From Phocaeicola_A sp036804505 (GTDB taxonomy: Bacteria; Bacteroidota; Bacteroidia; Bacteroidales; Bacteroidaceae): a stretch of 64,000 nt of DNA. Position numbers and translations under genes: made by a program. Shown here one piece after another: positions 27,555-35,737 of the stretch; within the stretch, counting starts at the first letter, position 1, and the number at the start of each line of letters is the position of its first letter. The DNA is taken from positions 26,265-90,264 of the forward strand of contig DAIRSI010000018.1 in assembly GCA_036804505.1 (NCBI GenBank). The letters are read 5' to 3'. The notes under the pieces were generated by a model that was not told the DNA's origin, did no database searches, and saw only the letters and a program-made list of their open reading frames with translations.

Positions 27555-29357
27555 ATGAAGAAAATATATTTATTGTTAAGTCTGATTCCTTTGTTAGGAC
27601 TCACATCTTGTTTTGATTTGGACAAGACGCCCGAAGGCGTGCTTTCCACAACCAATGCCTTCTCCAGCACGGGCGAGATGCGCAATTATCTGGACCAGTT
27701 CTATGAAACTGCGCTCAGAGTGCACAGCTATAGTGTAGGGTCGGCAGTCGGCATTGTCGGCAAAGACATGCAAAGCGACAATATGGCATCCAGTGTGGTC
27801 GATACCCGTCTGGCAGGAGAAACCGCTTTGAGCAATGCCTCCAAGCTGAGTAATTATACCTACATACGCAATGTGAATTTCCTGATTAAGAATCTGGGAA
27901 ACTGCACCGACAAGAGCAAGGATTATTACCAGTATGTGGGCGAAGCCTATTACTTCCGTGCCTGGTATTATTATCAGATGTTCGTTGATTACGGACCACT
28001 CACGTGGGTGGAAGAACCTTTGGACCCCTCACAGGAACTGATGGAAAAAGCACGTGACAGCCGCATTTTCATTACCGACAAAATACTGGCCGACCTCGAC
28101 AAAGCCATTGAAAACCTCAGTGAACAAAGCTCTAATTCCACCATGCGCATACACAAGGATGTGGCGCGTGCCCTGAAAAGCGAAGTGGCTCTCTTCGAAG
28201 GTACCTGGGAAAAATATCACAAGGCAAAGAACGACGCTTTCTTTGACAAGGAAGTGACCGATGCTAAAATCAAGGATTACCTTACCCAGGCAGCCGCAGC
28301 AGCCAAGGCCGTGATAGACCGCGGCGTATGGTCCATCTATAAGGGAAGCAGCCCGCTTACCGCCTACCGCGACATGTTCAAGACAGCCGATTTGACTTCC
28401 AACAAAGAAGTCCTCTGGTTCAAGCGTTACGACGGTGACAATGTGGGTAATTCCGTGACCCGTTATCTCAATAAAGGCGGTGGTGGAACAGGAGTCACCT
28501 TGTCATTGGTGGATGATTACCTTACTATCGACGGGAAGCCGTTCGTAGGAGAGGCAAGAGACAAAGCCCAGCAGACATACGGCGACGAGTTGAAACCTAC
28601 CTTGCGTGACCCTCGTCTGTCACAAACCGTCTGCATGCCGGGACAGCAGCTTCGTCCCAACGGAGGATATACCTATACCGTTCCACCTTTGGACGGCAAC
28701 AGCTATTTCCTCAACACTACGGGCTATTCCTTGCTCAAATACGTGGAATTCGACACGTCGAGTGCAGCCGCACTGGACACCGAGAACAAAGGCTCCACGC
28801 CAGCCATACAGTTCCGTTACGCAGATATCCTGCTGAATTATGCCGAAGCTTTGGCCGAACTGGACGGTGCCGGCAATGCCAGTCTCATCAAAGACGCTCT
28901 GAAGCCTTTGCGTGACAGAGTAGGAATGCCGGGAGTGGATTTCGACAGGGAGTACAATACGGAAGCTACCTATCCTTTCCGCAGTCTCAACAAATATATC
29001 CAGGCAGTGCGCCGTGAGAGAAGAATTGAAAAAGCCTGTGAAGGACGCCGTTTCGAAGACATCCAGAGATGGGCGGCAGCAGATGTACTTATCGTAGGCC
29101 AGTTGCCGAAAGGAGCGCTTTTCATCGGCAGTAATCTTTCAGGTTCATACAAAACCCTGAAATACGACCAGTCCGGTGACAATAACCTCTTCCTTACCGG
29201 TAAGGCAGGTGATGCCAGGAGATACATCATTCCGGTCAATACGAAAGGTTACGAGAACGGATGGAAATTCAATGAAGCCAGAGACTATCTGCTCCCGATC
29301 CAGCAAAGAATGATTTCACTCACCGGCAACAAATGGACTCAGAATCCAGGTTGGTAA
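27555..29357 (+). CDS. SusD/RagB-type glycan-binding lipoprotein
   Basis: A surface lipoprotein that caps the SusC channel and binds the glycan. Lipobox LGLTSC near residue 19, SusD-like N-terminal helices (YYFRAWYYYQMFVDYGPL) and the SusD C-terminal domain (ADILLNYAEALAEL; RRERRIEKACEGRRFEDIQRW). 600 aa, usual for the family. Co-transcribed with the upstream SusC-type gene. Confidence 0.95.
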   Translation: MKKIYLLLSLIPLLGLTSCFDLDKTPEGVLSTTNAFSSTGEMRNYLDQFYETALRVHSYSVGSAVGIVGKDMQSDNMASSVVDTRLAGETALSNASKLSNYTYIRNVNFLIKNLGNCTDKSKDYYQYVGEAYYFRAWYYYQMFVDYGPLTWVEEPLDPSQELMEKARDSRIFITDKILADLDKAIENLSEQSSNSTMRIHKDVARALKSEVALFEGTWEKYHKAKNDAFFDKEVTDAKIKDYLTQAAAAAKAVIDRGVWSIYKGSSPLTAYRDMFKTADLTSNKEVLWFKRYDGDNVGNSVTRYLNKGGGGTGVTLSLVDDYLTIDGKPFVGEARDKAQQTYGDELKPTLRDPRLSQTVCMPGQQLRPNGGYTYTVPPLDGNSYFLNTTGYSLLKYVEFDTSSAAALDTENKGSTPAIQFRYADILLNYAEALAELDGAGNASLIKDALKPLRDRVGMPGVDFDREYNTEATYPFRSLNKYIQAVRRERRIEKACEGRRFEDIQRWAAADVLIVGQLPKGALFIGSNLSGSYKTLKYDQSGDNNLFLTGKAGDARRYIIPVNTKGYENGWKFNEARDYLLPIQQRMISLTGNKWTQNPGW

Positions 29358-29381
29358 ACAGCAATAACAATATAAATAATT

Positions 29382-30968
29382 ATGAAAAGAACAGAATCGG
29401 TTTTATATTACACATTGTCAGGGATAGCGGCGTTTTCGTCGCTTCCCTCTTTAGCCGCAGGTCCTCAGAAGACAGCCAGGGAAGCGGATGCTCCCAAGCA
29501 TTACAACATTGTCTTCATCATGTCCGACGACCATTCCTATCAGACCATCAGTGCCTATGACCACCGCTTCATCGAAACGCCCAACATCGACTGGATTGCC
29601 AACAACGGCGTGCGTTTCACCAACAGTTTCGTGGCCAATTCGCTCAGCGGTCCCAGCCGTGCCTGTATGCTCACCGGCAAGCACAGTCATGCCAACGGCT
29701 TCACAGACAATACCACCACTTTCGACGGCAGTCAGCAGACATTTCCCAAACTGCTTCAGAAGGCAGGTTACCAGACGGCAATCATCGGAAAATGGCATCT
29801 GGTGTCGGAACCTACCGGCTTCAACTATTGGGATATCCTCGTAGGGCAGGGTGACTATTACAATCCGCGTTTCATCTGCAACGGCGAGAAACTGCAGCGT
29901 GAGGGCTATGCCACGAACATCATCACGGATCTGGCTCTGGACTGGATGTCCAACAAACGAGACAAAGCAAAACCCTTCTGCCTCCTCATACACAACAAGG
30001 CGCCGCATCGGACCTGGATGCCCGATTCCTGCGACCTCGACCTCTACAGCGACAAGACCTATCCGTTGCCGGATAATTTCTATGATGACTACAAAGGCCG
30101 CATCCCGGCTTCCAAGCAAGAGATGAGCATCATCAAGGACATGGATCTGGTGTACGACCTGAAGATGGCCGACAAGGAAAATGAAATCCATACCGCCAAC
30201 AAGGGCTTGGAAGAAGGCGGAAGAGCCATGTACAACAGGCTCAATCCCGACCAGAAACGTGCCTGGGACAAGCATTACGATCCCATCATCCGCAAGTTCA
30301 AGGAAGACAAGCTCTCCGGAAAGGCTCTGGCCGAATGGAAATACCAGCAGTACATGCATGATTATCTCCGTGTGATTCATTCCGTGGACCGCAATGTAGG
30401 CCGGGTTATCCAGTACCTGAAGGAGAACGGCTTGCTGGAAAATACACTCATCGTCTATACCTCCGACCAGGGCTTCTACATGGGCGAGCACGGATGGTTC
30501 GACAAACGCTTCATGTACGAGGAATCATTCCGCACTCCGTTGGTGGCACGTCTGCCCGGAGGGAAGAAGGGTGATGTTCCCCAGTTGGTCCAGAATATCG
30601 ACTATGCACCTACATTTCTGGAACTCTGCGGTGTGAAAGTGCCTGCCGATATACAGGGAAAATCCTTCCTGCCTTTGCTGAAAGGACAAAAGCCTGCCAA
30701 CTGGCGCAAGTCGCTTTATTATCACTTCTATGAATACCCTGCCGAACATGCCGTCCGCAGACATTACGGAGTGAGGACACAGCAATATACCCTCATCCAT
30801 TTTTACAATGACATCGACTGCTGGGAACTCTACGATTTGAAGAAAGATCCCAAAGAGATGCACAACATCTACAATGACCCCAAGATGCAGCCGGTCATCA
30901 AGAATCTGAAGAAGGAATTGCTCAAGCTGCAGATACAGTACAATGACCCCATAAGGAGTAAGAACTGA
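29382..30968 (+). CDS. Serine-type (S1 family) sulfatase, exported
   Basis: Removes sulfate esters from a glycan. Signal peptide (about 1-26), metal ligands Asp49-Asp50 (MSDDH), and the modification motif S89-G-P-S-R with LTG, in which Ser89 must be converted to formylglycine; this needs an anaerobic sulfatase-maturing enzyme encoded elsewhere. Further metal and sulfate residues sit in GKWH and in TSDQGFYMGEHG. The overall sequence resembles N-acetylglucosamine-6-sulfatase-like enzymes (S1_11 type), but that is a tentative assignment. Last gene of the sigma/FecR-controlled locus, 24 bases after SusD, followed by a terminator. Confidence 0.92.
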   Translation: MKRTESVLYYTLSGIAAFSSLPSLAAGPQKTAREADAPKHYNIVFIMSDDHSYQTISAYDHRFIETPNIDWIANNGVRFTNSFVANSLSGPSRACMLTGKHSHANGFTDNTTTFDGSQQTFPKLLQKAGYQTAIIGKWHLVSEPTGFNYWDILVGQGDYYNPRFICNGEKLQREGYATNIITDLALDWMSNKRDKAKPFCLLIHNKAPHRTWMPDSCDLDLYSDKTYPLPDNFYDDYKGRIPASKQEMSIIKDMDLVYDLKMADKENEIHTANKGLEEGGRAMYNRLNPDQKRAWDKHYDPIIRKFKEDKLSGKALAEWKYQQYMHDYLRVIHSVDRNVGRVIQYLKENGLLENTLIVYTSDQGFYMGEHGWFDKRFMYEESFRTPLVARLPGGKKGDVPQLVQNIDYAPTFLELCGVKVPADIQGKSFLPLLKGQKPANWRKSLYYHFYEYPAEHAVRRHYGVRTQQYTLIHFYNDIDCWELYDLKKDPKEMHNIYNDPKMQPVIKNLKKELLKLQIQYNDPIRSKN

Positions 30969-31006
30969 AAATAACTTCATGCACCGGTTGACCGGGCAAA
31001 AATTAC

Positions 31007-31042
31007 CATCCCCGTTTTGACAGGAAAGTCGAGACGGGGATG
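31007..31042 (+). terminator. Terminator of the polysaccharide utilisation locus
   Basis: Stem catccccgt (31007-31015) with acggggatg (31034-31042) followed by seven T residues, 38 bases after the sulfatase stop. Confidence 0.85.
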
Positions 31043-31133
31043 TTTTTTTAATGCCATGAAACAAGATGATTCCTTGTATATCTCACAGATTTTCACTATC
31101 TTAGCAATATATTAAAAGCAAAGAAAGAAGAAG

Positions 31134-31358
31134 ATGGAAGAGATAAAACCGCCCGTTCACAGTTATGCCAAGTGTGAATTGGCCCATAGATATAATCCCA
31201 CGAGTCCTTACGAATCGGCCATGAAGATTTTCAGGAGATGGATTACCCTGAATCCCGAACTCATGAGCGAATTGAATGCCACCCACTATAGTCCCAAGTG
31301 CAAGATACTGTCGCCCAAACAGGTGGAAATCATTTTCCGGCATTTGGGCGAACCTTAA
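31134..31358 (+). CDS. DUF4248 family protein (74 aa)
   Basis: A small protein matching DUF4248: SYAKCELAHRYNP, SAMKIFRRWI, a leucine-rich middle, and the C-terminal LSPKQVEIIFRHLGEP typical of the family. DUF4248 genes usually sit next to HU-like, smalltalk, amidase and primase-type genes in Bacteroides; here it stands apart from both modules (20.9-22.1 kb and 34.7-37.5 kb). Function unknown; possibly DNA-binding by its helical form (inference). Confidence 0.8.
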   Translation: MEEIKPPVHSYAKCELAHRYNPTSPYESAMKIFRRWITLNPELMSELNATHYSPKCKILSPKQVEIIFRHLGEP

Positions 31359-31451
31359 AAATAATGGGCGAATGTGTTGGTGTAAATAAAAAAACACTAT
31401 CTTTACGGCAACGGAAAATGTAATCAAGAAAATTCTTAAATACAAAAAACA

Positions 31452-32075
31452 ATGAAAAAAACAATTCTGGCTTTCATGGCCTTGCTTATGGTTTCTTTCG
31501 GTGCCCGGGCACAAGAGACAAAAACCCTTCCCGAACCCAATAAAGACGTTCCGATGACTTTGATGCAAGCTCTTCAGCAGCGTCATTCCGTACGTGAATT
31601 TTCCGAGCAGGAAATCACGGATCAGCAGCTCTCCCAGATTCTCTGGGCGGCATGCGGTGTGAGTCGTCCCGAGAAGAAAATGATTACAGCCCCTTCGGCC
31701 GGTAACCGTCAGGACATCCATGTCTATGTGTGCGGAAAAGACGGAGCGTGGTTGTACGAACCTTTTACGAACACTCTGAAGAAGGTGAGCGGTGAGGATT
31801 TGCGTGCCGTGAATGCCGGACGCCAGGAATCAGTGAAGTATGCCCCTCTCAGTCTGGTACTGGTGAGCGACCAGAGCAATGCCGACCATCTCGACACGAA
31901 CCTGGGCAATGTAGATGCCGGTTATGTATCCCAAAATATCTATCTGGCCAGCACGGCCCTTGGTCTTGCTACCGTAGCCCGCGGCTTCATGGACAAAGCC
32001 ACCGTTGCGAAAGCCCTCAATCTGGGTGACAAGCAGCTGCTGGTGCTGAATCATCCGTTGGGATACGCCAAATAA
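31452..32075 (+). CDS. Secreted nitroreductase-family (SagB/ThcOx type) flavoprotein
   Basis: A 207-residue FMN-dependent nitroreductase-fold protein. It begins with a signal peptide (MKKTILAFMALLMVSFGARA), unusual for a family that is mostly cytoplasmic. FMN-binding segments are RHSVREFSEQEI, SAGNRQDIHVYV and NIYLASTALGLATVARG. The family reduces nitroaromatics, quinones or oxidises azoline rings; the substrate here is unknown. Monocistronic, converging with the GH43-like gene with 19 bases between the stops. Confidence 0.88.
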   Translation: MKKTILAFMALLMVSFGARAQETKTLPEPNKDVPMTLMQALQQRHSVREFSEQEITDQQLSQILWAACGVSRPEKKMITAPSAGNRQDIHVYVCGKDGAWLYEPFTNTLKKVSGEDLRAVNAGRQESVKYAPLSLVLVSDQSNADHLDTNLGNVDAGYVSQNIYLASTALGLATVARGFMDKATVAKALNLGDKQLLVLNHPLGYAK

Positions 32076-32094
32076 TCAGCATCGACATCTCCGC

Positions 32095-33672
32095 CTACCT
32101 GAACATCAAGTCGTAGAAGTCGCAGAGTGACTGTCCCTGCACGGACGAGTTGAACCGCATGTAGAGGGCGTGTTTGCCTTTCGTGCCTTGCAGACCGTTC
32201 ACGGGAACCACGTATTCGGTATCTTTGCCGTTCATCTCCTTGTTCAGTTGCAGGCGGCCTATCACGCGTCCGCCCTTGCTCTCCCAGGGACTGTCAATCA
32301 TGAAGACGATTTCGCCTTCCGGGGCCAGCGGTTTCATGCCCAGACAGAGTTCTGCCTGTTTCTTCTTGCCCAGAACGTTGAAGTTGAAATACTTGTAGCC
32401 GATGACCGATCCGGCGGTGTTGTTCACCATCGGAGCATGGTGCATGTTCAGACTGTAGGAAGCATCCATGCCGTTGTCGCCGCTGTAGGTGGCAGCCGGG
32501 TAGGAGCCGGTGTAGTAGAAGTGTGGATAGTCCTGCTTCATGGGAGTCGGGCCAGTGTAGTAACAGGCGATGCCTGCAGGCCAGCGTCGCATCGGGTCGA
32601 GTCCGTTGGTATAGAAACCTTCGGAATTGTATTCCCCTTCGCTGATAATCAGCTTGTCGCCCTGCATCTTCACGTCCACGGGAGCTACCATGGCCTGGCG
32701 CGAATATTCCAGTGTGCCAGTCTGCCGGTGGTAGAACACGTACCATTTGCCGTTTATCTGAGCCATGCTGCCGTGGGTGTTTCCAGCCTTGGTGGCGGTA
32801 GGGATGATGTTTCCCTTTTCGTCCTTGCCGCGTGCACGGCCATCAATGAGAGTGCCGCCGTAGGTGAATGGTCCCAGCGGATTGTTGCTGTAGGCATAAG
32901 CCAGCGTATAGTTGGATGTAGGCAGACCGAATTCCCCGTCCTTGGTGAAGCGGCTGTAGATGAATACATACTTGCCGTTTATCTTGCGCATGGACGAAGC
33001 CTCGAAGAAGCGGAAGTCACCCTCCTGCATACGTCCCGAAACCATATCCTCCACAATCTTCGTACCGGGTTTTACCGTGCACATGGTTGCGGGGTCCAGC
33101 TCGGCGGCATACGAGCGGTTGAAGCCCCAGTATCCGTACACCTTGCCGTCGTCATCGCGGAAGATGGCAGGGTCGAATTGGAACACCCCGAAAGTGGAGC
33201 GTCCGTCTTCGTTCCAGTTGCACACCTGGAAAGGCCCGTCCGGCCGGTTGCCTTTGGCAATCATGTTCTTGCGTCCTTCGGCCTGGTTGTTGGGGCAGAA
33301 GTAATATACTTTATGTCCGTTCTCCACCGTTTCCACGATGTCCGGAGCGAAGAGCACGTCGGCCACCGAGTCCGGTGCGAGCGGTGCACCGTTCTTTGCG
33401 AATTGAGATTTGAAGCAGATACCGTCATAGCGCCAATGGGTAAGGTCCTCTACCGGTGCCGACCACACCACCTGGTCCAGTCCGCAATAATCCGTGATGC
33501 GGTTGTCGTGCGAGCCATACACATAAATGCGTTGATGTCCGGGAAGGTCAGGGTCGTCATACACGTGTGGTTCTCCGTCGGGAATATGTTCCCATAGGGG
33601 CATGTAGGGGTTCTGTGCATTCATGGCGGCACAAATCGCCGTGGCGGCGAAGGCGGTAAATAGTTTTTTCAT
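32095..33672 (-). CDS. GH43-like glycoside hydrolase, exported
   Basis: A 525-residue protein with a signal peptide (MKKLFTAFAATAICAAMNAQ) and a five-bladed propeller domain (about 20-345) of the GH43 clan: DPDLPGHQRIYVYGSHD with the catalytic base region, FDPAIFRDDDGKVYGYWG and FFEASSMRKINGKYVFIYS with the general acid glutamate, and AGNTHGSMAQINGKWYVFYH. The C-terminal 165 residues look like a beta-sandwich carbohydrate-binding module. Members act on arabinan, xylan or galactan; the specificity cannot be set. The frame continues upstream to 33861, but that part has no signal sequence and runs through the promoter. Confidence 0.85.
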   Translation of the reverse strand: MKKLFTAFAATAICAAMNAQNPYMPLWEHIPDGEPHVYDDPDLPGHQRIYVYGSHDNRITDYCGLDQVVWSAPVEDLTHWRYDGICFKSQFAKNGAPLAPDSVADVLFAPDIVETVENGHKVYYFCPNNQAEGRKNMIAKGNRPDGPFQVCNWNEDGRSTFGVFQFDPAIFRDDDGKVYGYWGFNRSYAAELDPATMCTVKPGTKIVEDMVSGRMQEGDFRFFEASSMRKINGKYVFIYSRFTKDGEFGLPTSNYTLAYAYSNNPLGPFTYGGTLIDGRARGKDEKGNIIPTATKAGNTHGSMAQINGKWYVFYHRQTGTLEYSRQAMVAPVDVKMQGDKLIISEGEYNSEGFYTNGLDPMRRWPAGIACYYTGPTPMKQDYPHFYYTGSYPAATYSGDNGMDASYSLNMHHAPMVNNTAGSVIGYKYFNFNVLGKKKQAELCLGMKPLAPEGEIVFMIDSPWESKGGRVIGRLQLNKEMNGKDTEYVVPVNGLQGTKGKHALYMRFNSSVQGQSLCDFYDLMFR

Positions 33673-33719
33673 CTTATTCTGATTTATACAAGTTAAAAAA
33701 AAGTGTGTGTTTCTCTTTG

Positions 33720-33750
33720 CGAAGGTAATGCAAAAAGTTTGTACTGCAAA
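33720..33750 (-). promoter_or_regulatory. Promoter of the GH43-like gene
   Basis: On the minus strand TTTG (33747-33750), 19-base spacer, TACCTTCG (33720-33727, one mismatch to TAnnTTTG). It supports the start codon at 33672. Confidence 0.5.
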
Positions 33751-33817
33751 GGAATACGATGAAAATCTGCCATATCTTTTTGTAAAGATGACAAAAACTA
33801 TCAGACGGGTAAAAAAA

Positions 33818-33873
33818 ACGTAGGTACCGGTGGAGAAAGACGTAGGTACGTTTTCTTCCACCGGTACCTACGT
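33818..33873. repeat. Intergenic hairpin, repeat partner of 3420-3483; likely terminator
   Basis: Perfect 17-base arms acgtaggtaccggtgga (33818-33834) and tccaccggtacctacgt (33857-33873), with A8 before and T6 after. The loop contains a third copy of acgtaggtacgt. Shares the core ccggtggagaaagacg with the hairpin near umuD. Confidence 0.65.
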
Positions 33874-33910
33874 CTTTTTTCTTTTGTAAGTGGCGTAAAA
33901 TTCAGCTATT

Positions 33911-34570
33911 TCAATCAGCCTCTTGATTTCTTAGTCTGAAAGTATCTTGCGGTGCGTAGGAACTGCGACTGCCATTCGGGCCGTTCTCGGTGAGTTCCTT
34001 CTGTTTCTCCTTGTAAAAGGTGGAAGTCCTGTTGGGAAGGATGTAGCTCACGGCCTGACGGGCTTGTTCAATGCGCTTTTTCAGGTTGTCCTTTTCCTCG
34101 CCTTTGCGAAGGGTCTTTTGTTGTTGTTTCAGTAGGGGCAGAGTGAAATAGTCTTTGCGCAGGCTTTCAATTTCTTTCATCATGTCCAGAATGAGGCAAT
34201 CCAATTCTATCACGAAATCGGCATCATCATCCGTGTGGTTGTAGTACCTTTTGTGGTTGTGATTGAGGTCCGAAAGCCATGTGCGCAGCAATTTTTCAAT
34301 ATTCCGCCTTGTTTTCTCTTTGTGAATCTTCTCCAAGCCGGATTCATAGTATTTGTCATCGAGTTCATTATAGAATTCGCTTCCGCAGAGAATACTCCCT
34401 ATGATGTTCTGTTTGGCCGAATGCCCAACCATACCTCCCATGAGAAGGTTGTTGAAACCGTGATCGGAAAGATTCCAATCTTTTTTGATGTCACTGTACT
34501 TGCACTGACGGATATAGACAATGCACTGGATTAATGGAGATAACATGTTTCCTAAAATACTCTTTTCCAT
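33911..34570 (-). CDS. Hypothetical protein, helical, beside the primase-helicase module
   Basis: A 219-residue protein I do not recognise. It has no signal peptide or membrane helix. It is strongly charged and helical, with a Lys/Glu/Gln-rich stretch near residues 145-175 (LLKQQQKTLRKGEEKDNLKK) that may be coiled coil. It has two cysteines near the start and a HSAKQNIIGSILCG segment. It is transcribed divergently from the Lin1244/Lin1753-like gene with a 135-base gap, so shared regulation is possible. Confidence 0.6.
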   Translation of the reverse strand: MEKSILGNMLSPLIQCIVYIRQCKYSDIKKDWNLSDHGFNNLLMGGMVGHSAKQNIIGSILCGSEFYNELDDKYYESGLEKIHKEKTRRNIEKLLRTWLSDLNHNHKRYYNHTDDDADFVIELDCLILDMMKEIESLRKDYFTLPLLKQQQKTLRKGEEKDNLKKRIEQARQAVSYILPNRTSTFYKEKQKELTENGPNGSRSSYAPQDTFRLRNQEAD

Positions 34571-34640
34571 TCTTTTTGTTTGTTATATGTGAAATAATTA
34601 AAAAAAATGATGCGAAAATACGAAAAATAGGGCACTTCTG

Positions 34641-34681
34641 CTGCTTGAAGCAGTTCTTTTATTTCCCAATATATATATTTG
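34641..34681 (+). promoter_or_regulatory. Promoter and small palindrome upstream of the primase-helicase pair
   Basis: TATATTTG -7 box at 34674-34681, with the palindrome ctgcttgaagcag (34641-34653) lying where a -33 element would be. This placement suggests an operator. The -7 box also overlaps the earliest possible (TTG) start at 34679, so translation must begin further downstream. Confidence 0.45.
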
Positions 34682-34705
34682 CAGCGTCATGCAATTATGT
34701 ACTGC

Positions 34706-35737
34706 ATGATTAAAAAATCATTTATGAAAAATAGAAATACATTAGATCACGAGGGATTGGAATCTCTCTTACTCATTGAACGAATGGGTTTAGCCGGATA
34801 TGGGCTATTGAAAGTGCTGGAGCATTATTGTAATGAATCAGAGGACGGAAGAGTGTCGTTGGATCATCTGCCGACGATTGCCAAACTGGTGCATGTGACA
34901 GAAGCTTTCATTGAAAGATTAATCAATGAGTTCCGGTTCTTCAAAAAAGACGAGAAGGAAGGGACCTTCTACATGACTGCCGGGTGTGGAAGGGAGGCGA
35001 AGGAAAAAATCGTGAAAAACAAGTGCAGGAAAGCAGGCATAAAAAGCGCCGAAAAAAGATTGGAGAAGGCAAAAGCTGCGAAACGTGAAAACAGCCTAGG
35101 GGAAGCGCCTTCGGAAACTTTGCCACAATCACGGAATGTAACACGGCATGTTGCGGAAAGTGTTGGAAAGGTTGTTGAAAATGTTGTTGAAAAAGTTGTT
35201 CAACCGGACGAAAAAGCCGGCTCTCTTATTACTACTACTACAACAAGTAAGAAATCTCAGAAGAAAAAAACGGTCGCCGACAGCCTGTCGGCCGATGATG
35301 ACTTCTGGAAGGAATCCGTCAGGATGGAACAGAATCTGGCTACCTGGACGGAACAGCTCAATCGCGTTCTCGAAGATGAATCGTGCCTGGAACTCTGCGG
35401 ATTCCAGTACGGCAACGCCCGCGAGTGGAAGGAGAATCTGCCCCTCATCAAGCAGTTCTTCCGCAATCATGTGGGCATCTACAAGGACCTCAATGCCAAG
35501 GCCCGTTACGAGGAGGCGAAGAAATATCTGCGCAACTGCGTGAAACATGGCGGACCGGTGTGGGAGATGGTTCAGGAACAACTGCGCAGCAAGAGTCAGG
35601 ACGACCCTTACCGTTTCGAACAGCGCGACCCGGACACGGGAGAACGCTTCTGCTACGGTGTGCCCATTCCCGACGAGGCTCCGCCGAGACCCAACGACAA
35701 CGTGTTTTGGAACGTTGAGAAAGGAGCGTGGTTATGA
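34706..35737 (+). CDS. Lin1244/Lin1753-domain (DUF4373-like) replication-associated protein
   Basis: A 343-residue protein. The N-terminal 90 residues follow the phage-type Lin1244/Lin1753 winged-helix pattern (LDHEGLESLLLIERMGLAGYG, then a second helix-turn-helix HLPTIAKLVHVTEAFIERLI). The middle is a long basic and valine-rich linker (about 100-190). The C-terminal third (about 200-330) resembles the C-terminal domain often attached to these proteins. Relatives are phage replication-initiation or helicase-loader-like genes. The start is uncertain between 34706 and 34724. The stop overlaps the primase-helicase start by 10 bases, indicating translational coupling. Confidence 0.65.
   Translation: MIKKSFMKNRNTLDHEGLESLLLIERMGLAGYGLLKVLEHYCNESEDGRVSLDHLPTIAKLVHVTEAFIERLINEFRFFKKDEKEGTFYMTAGCGREAKEKIVKNKCRKAGIKSAEKRLEKAKAAKRENSLGEAPSETLPQSRNVTRHVAESVGKVVENVVEKVVQPDEKAGSLITTTTTSKKSQKKKTVADSLSADDDFWKESVRMEQNLATWTEQLNRVLEDESCLELCGFQYGNAREWKENLPLIKQFFRNHVGIYKDLNAKARYEEAKKYLRNCVKHGGPVWEMVQEQLRSKSQDDPYRFEQRDPDTGERFCYGVPIPDEAPPRPNDNVFWNVEKGAWL

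Noticed and set aside
29451..30491. Minus-strand frame opposite the sulfatase gene
   Set aside because: Shadow of the sulfatase; lacks any family pattern and conflicts with the operon direction.
32170..33597. Plus-strand frame of 475 codons opposite the GH43-like gene
   Set aside because: No signal peptide or domain; the minus-strand gene has a signal peptide, promoter and catalytic motifs.
33673..33861. N-terminal extension of the GH43-like protein to 33861
   Set aside because: Runs through the promoter and the repeat hairpin; the signal peptide begins at 33672.
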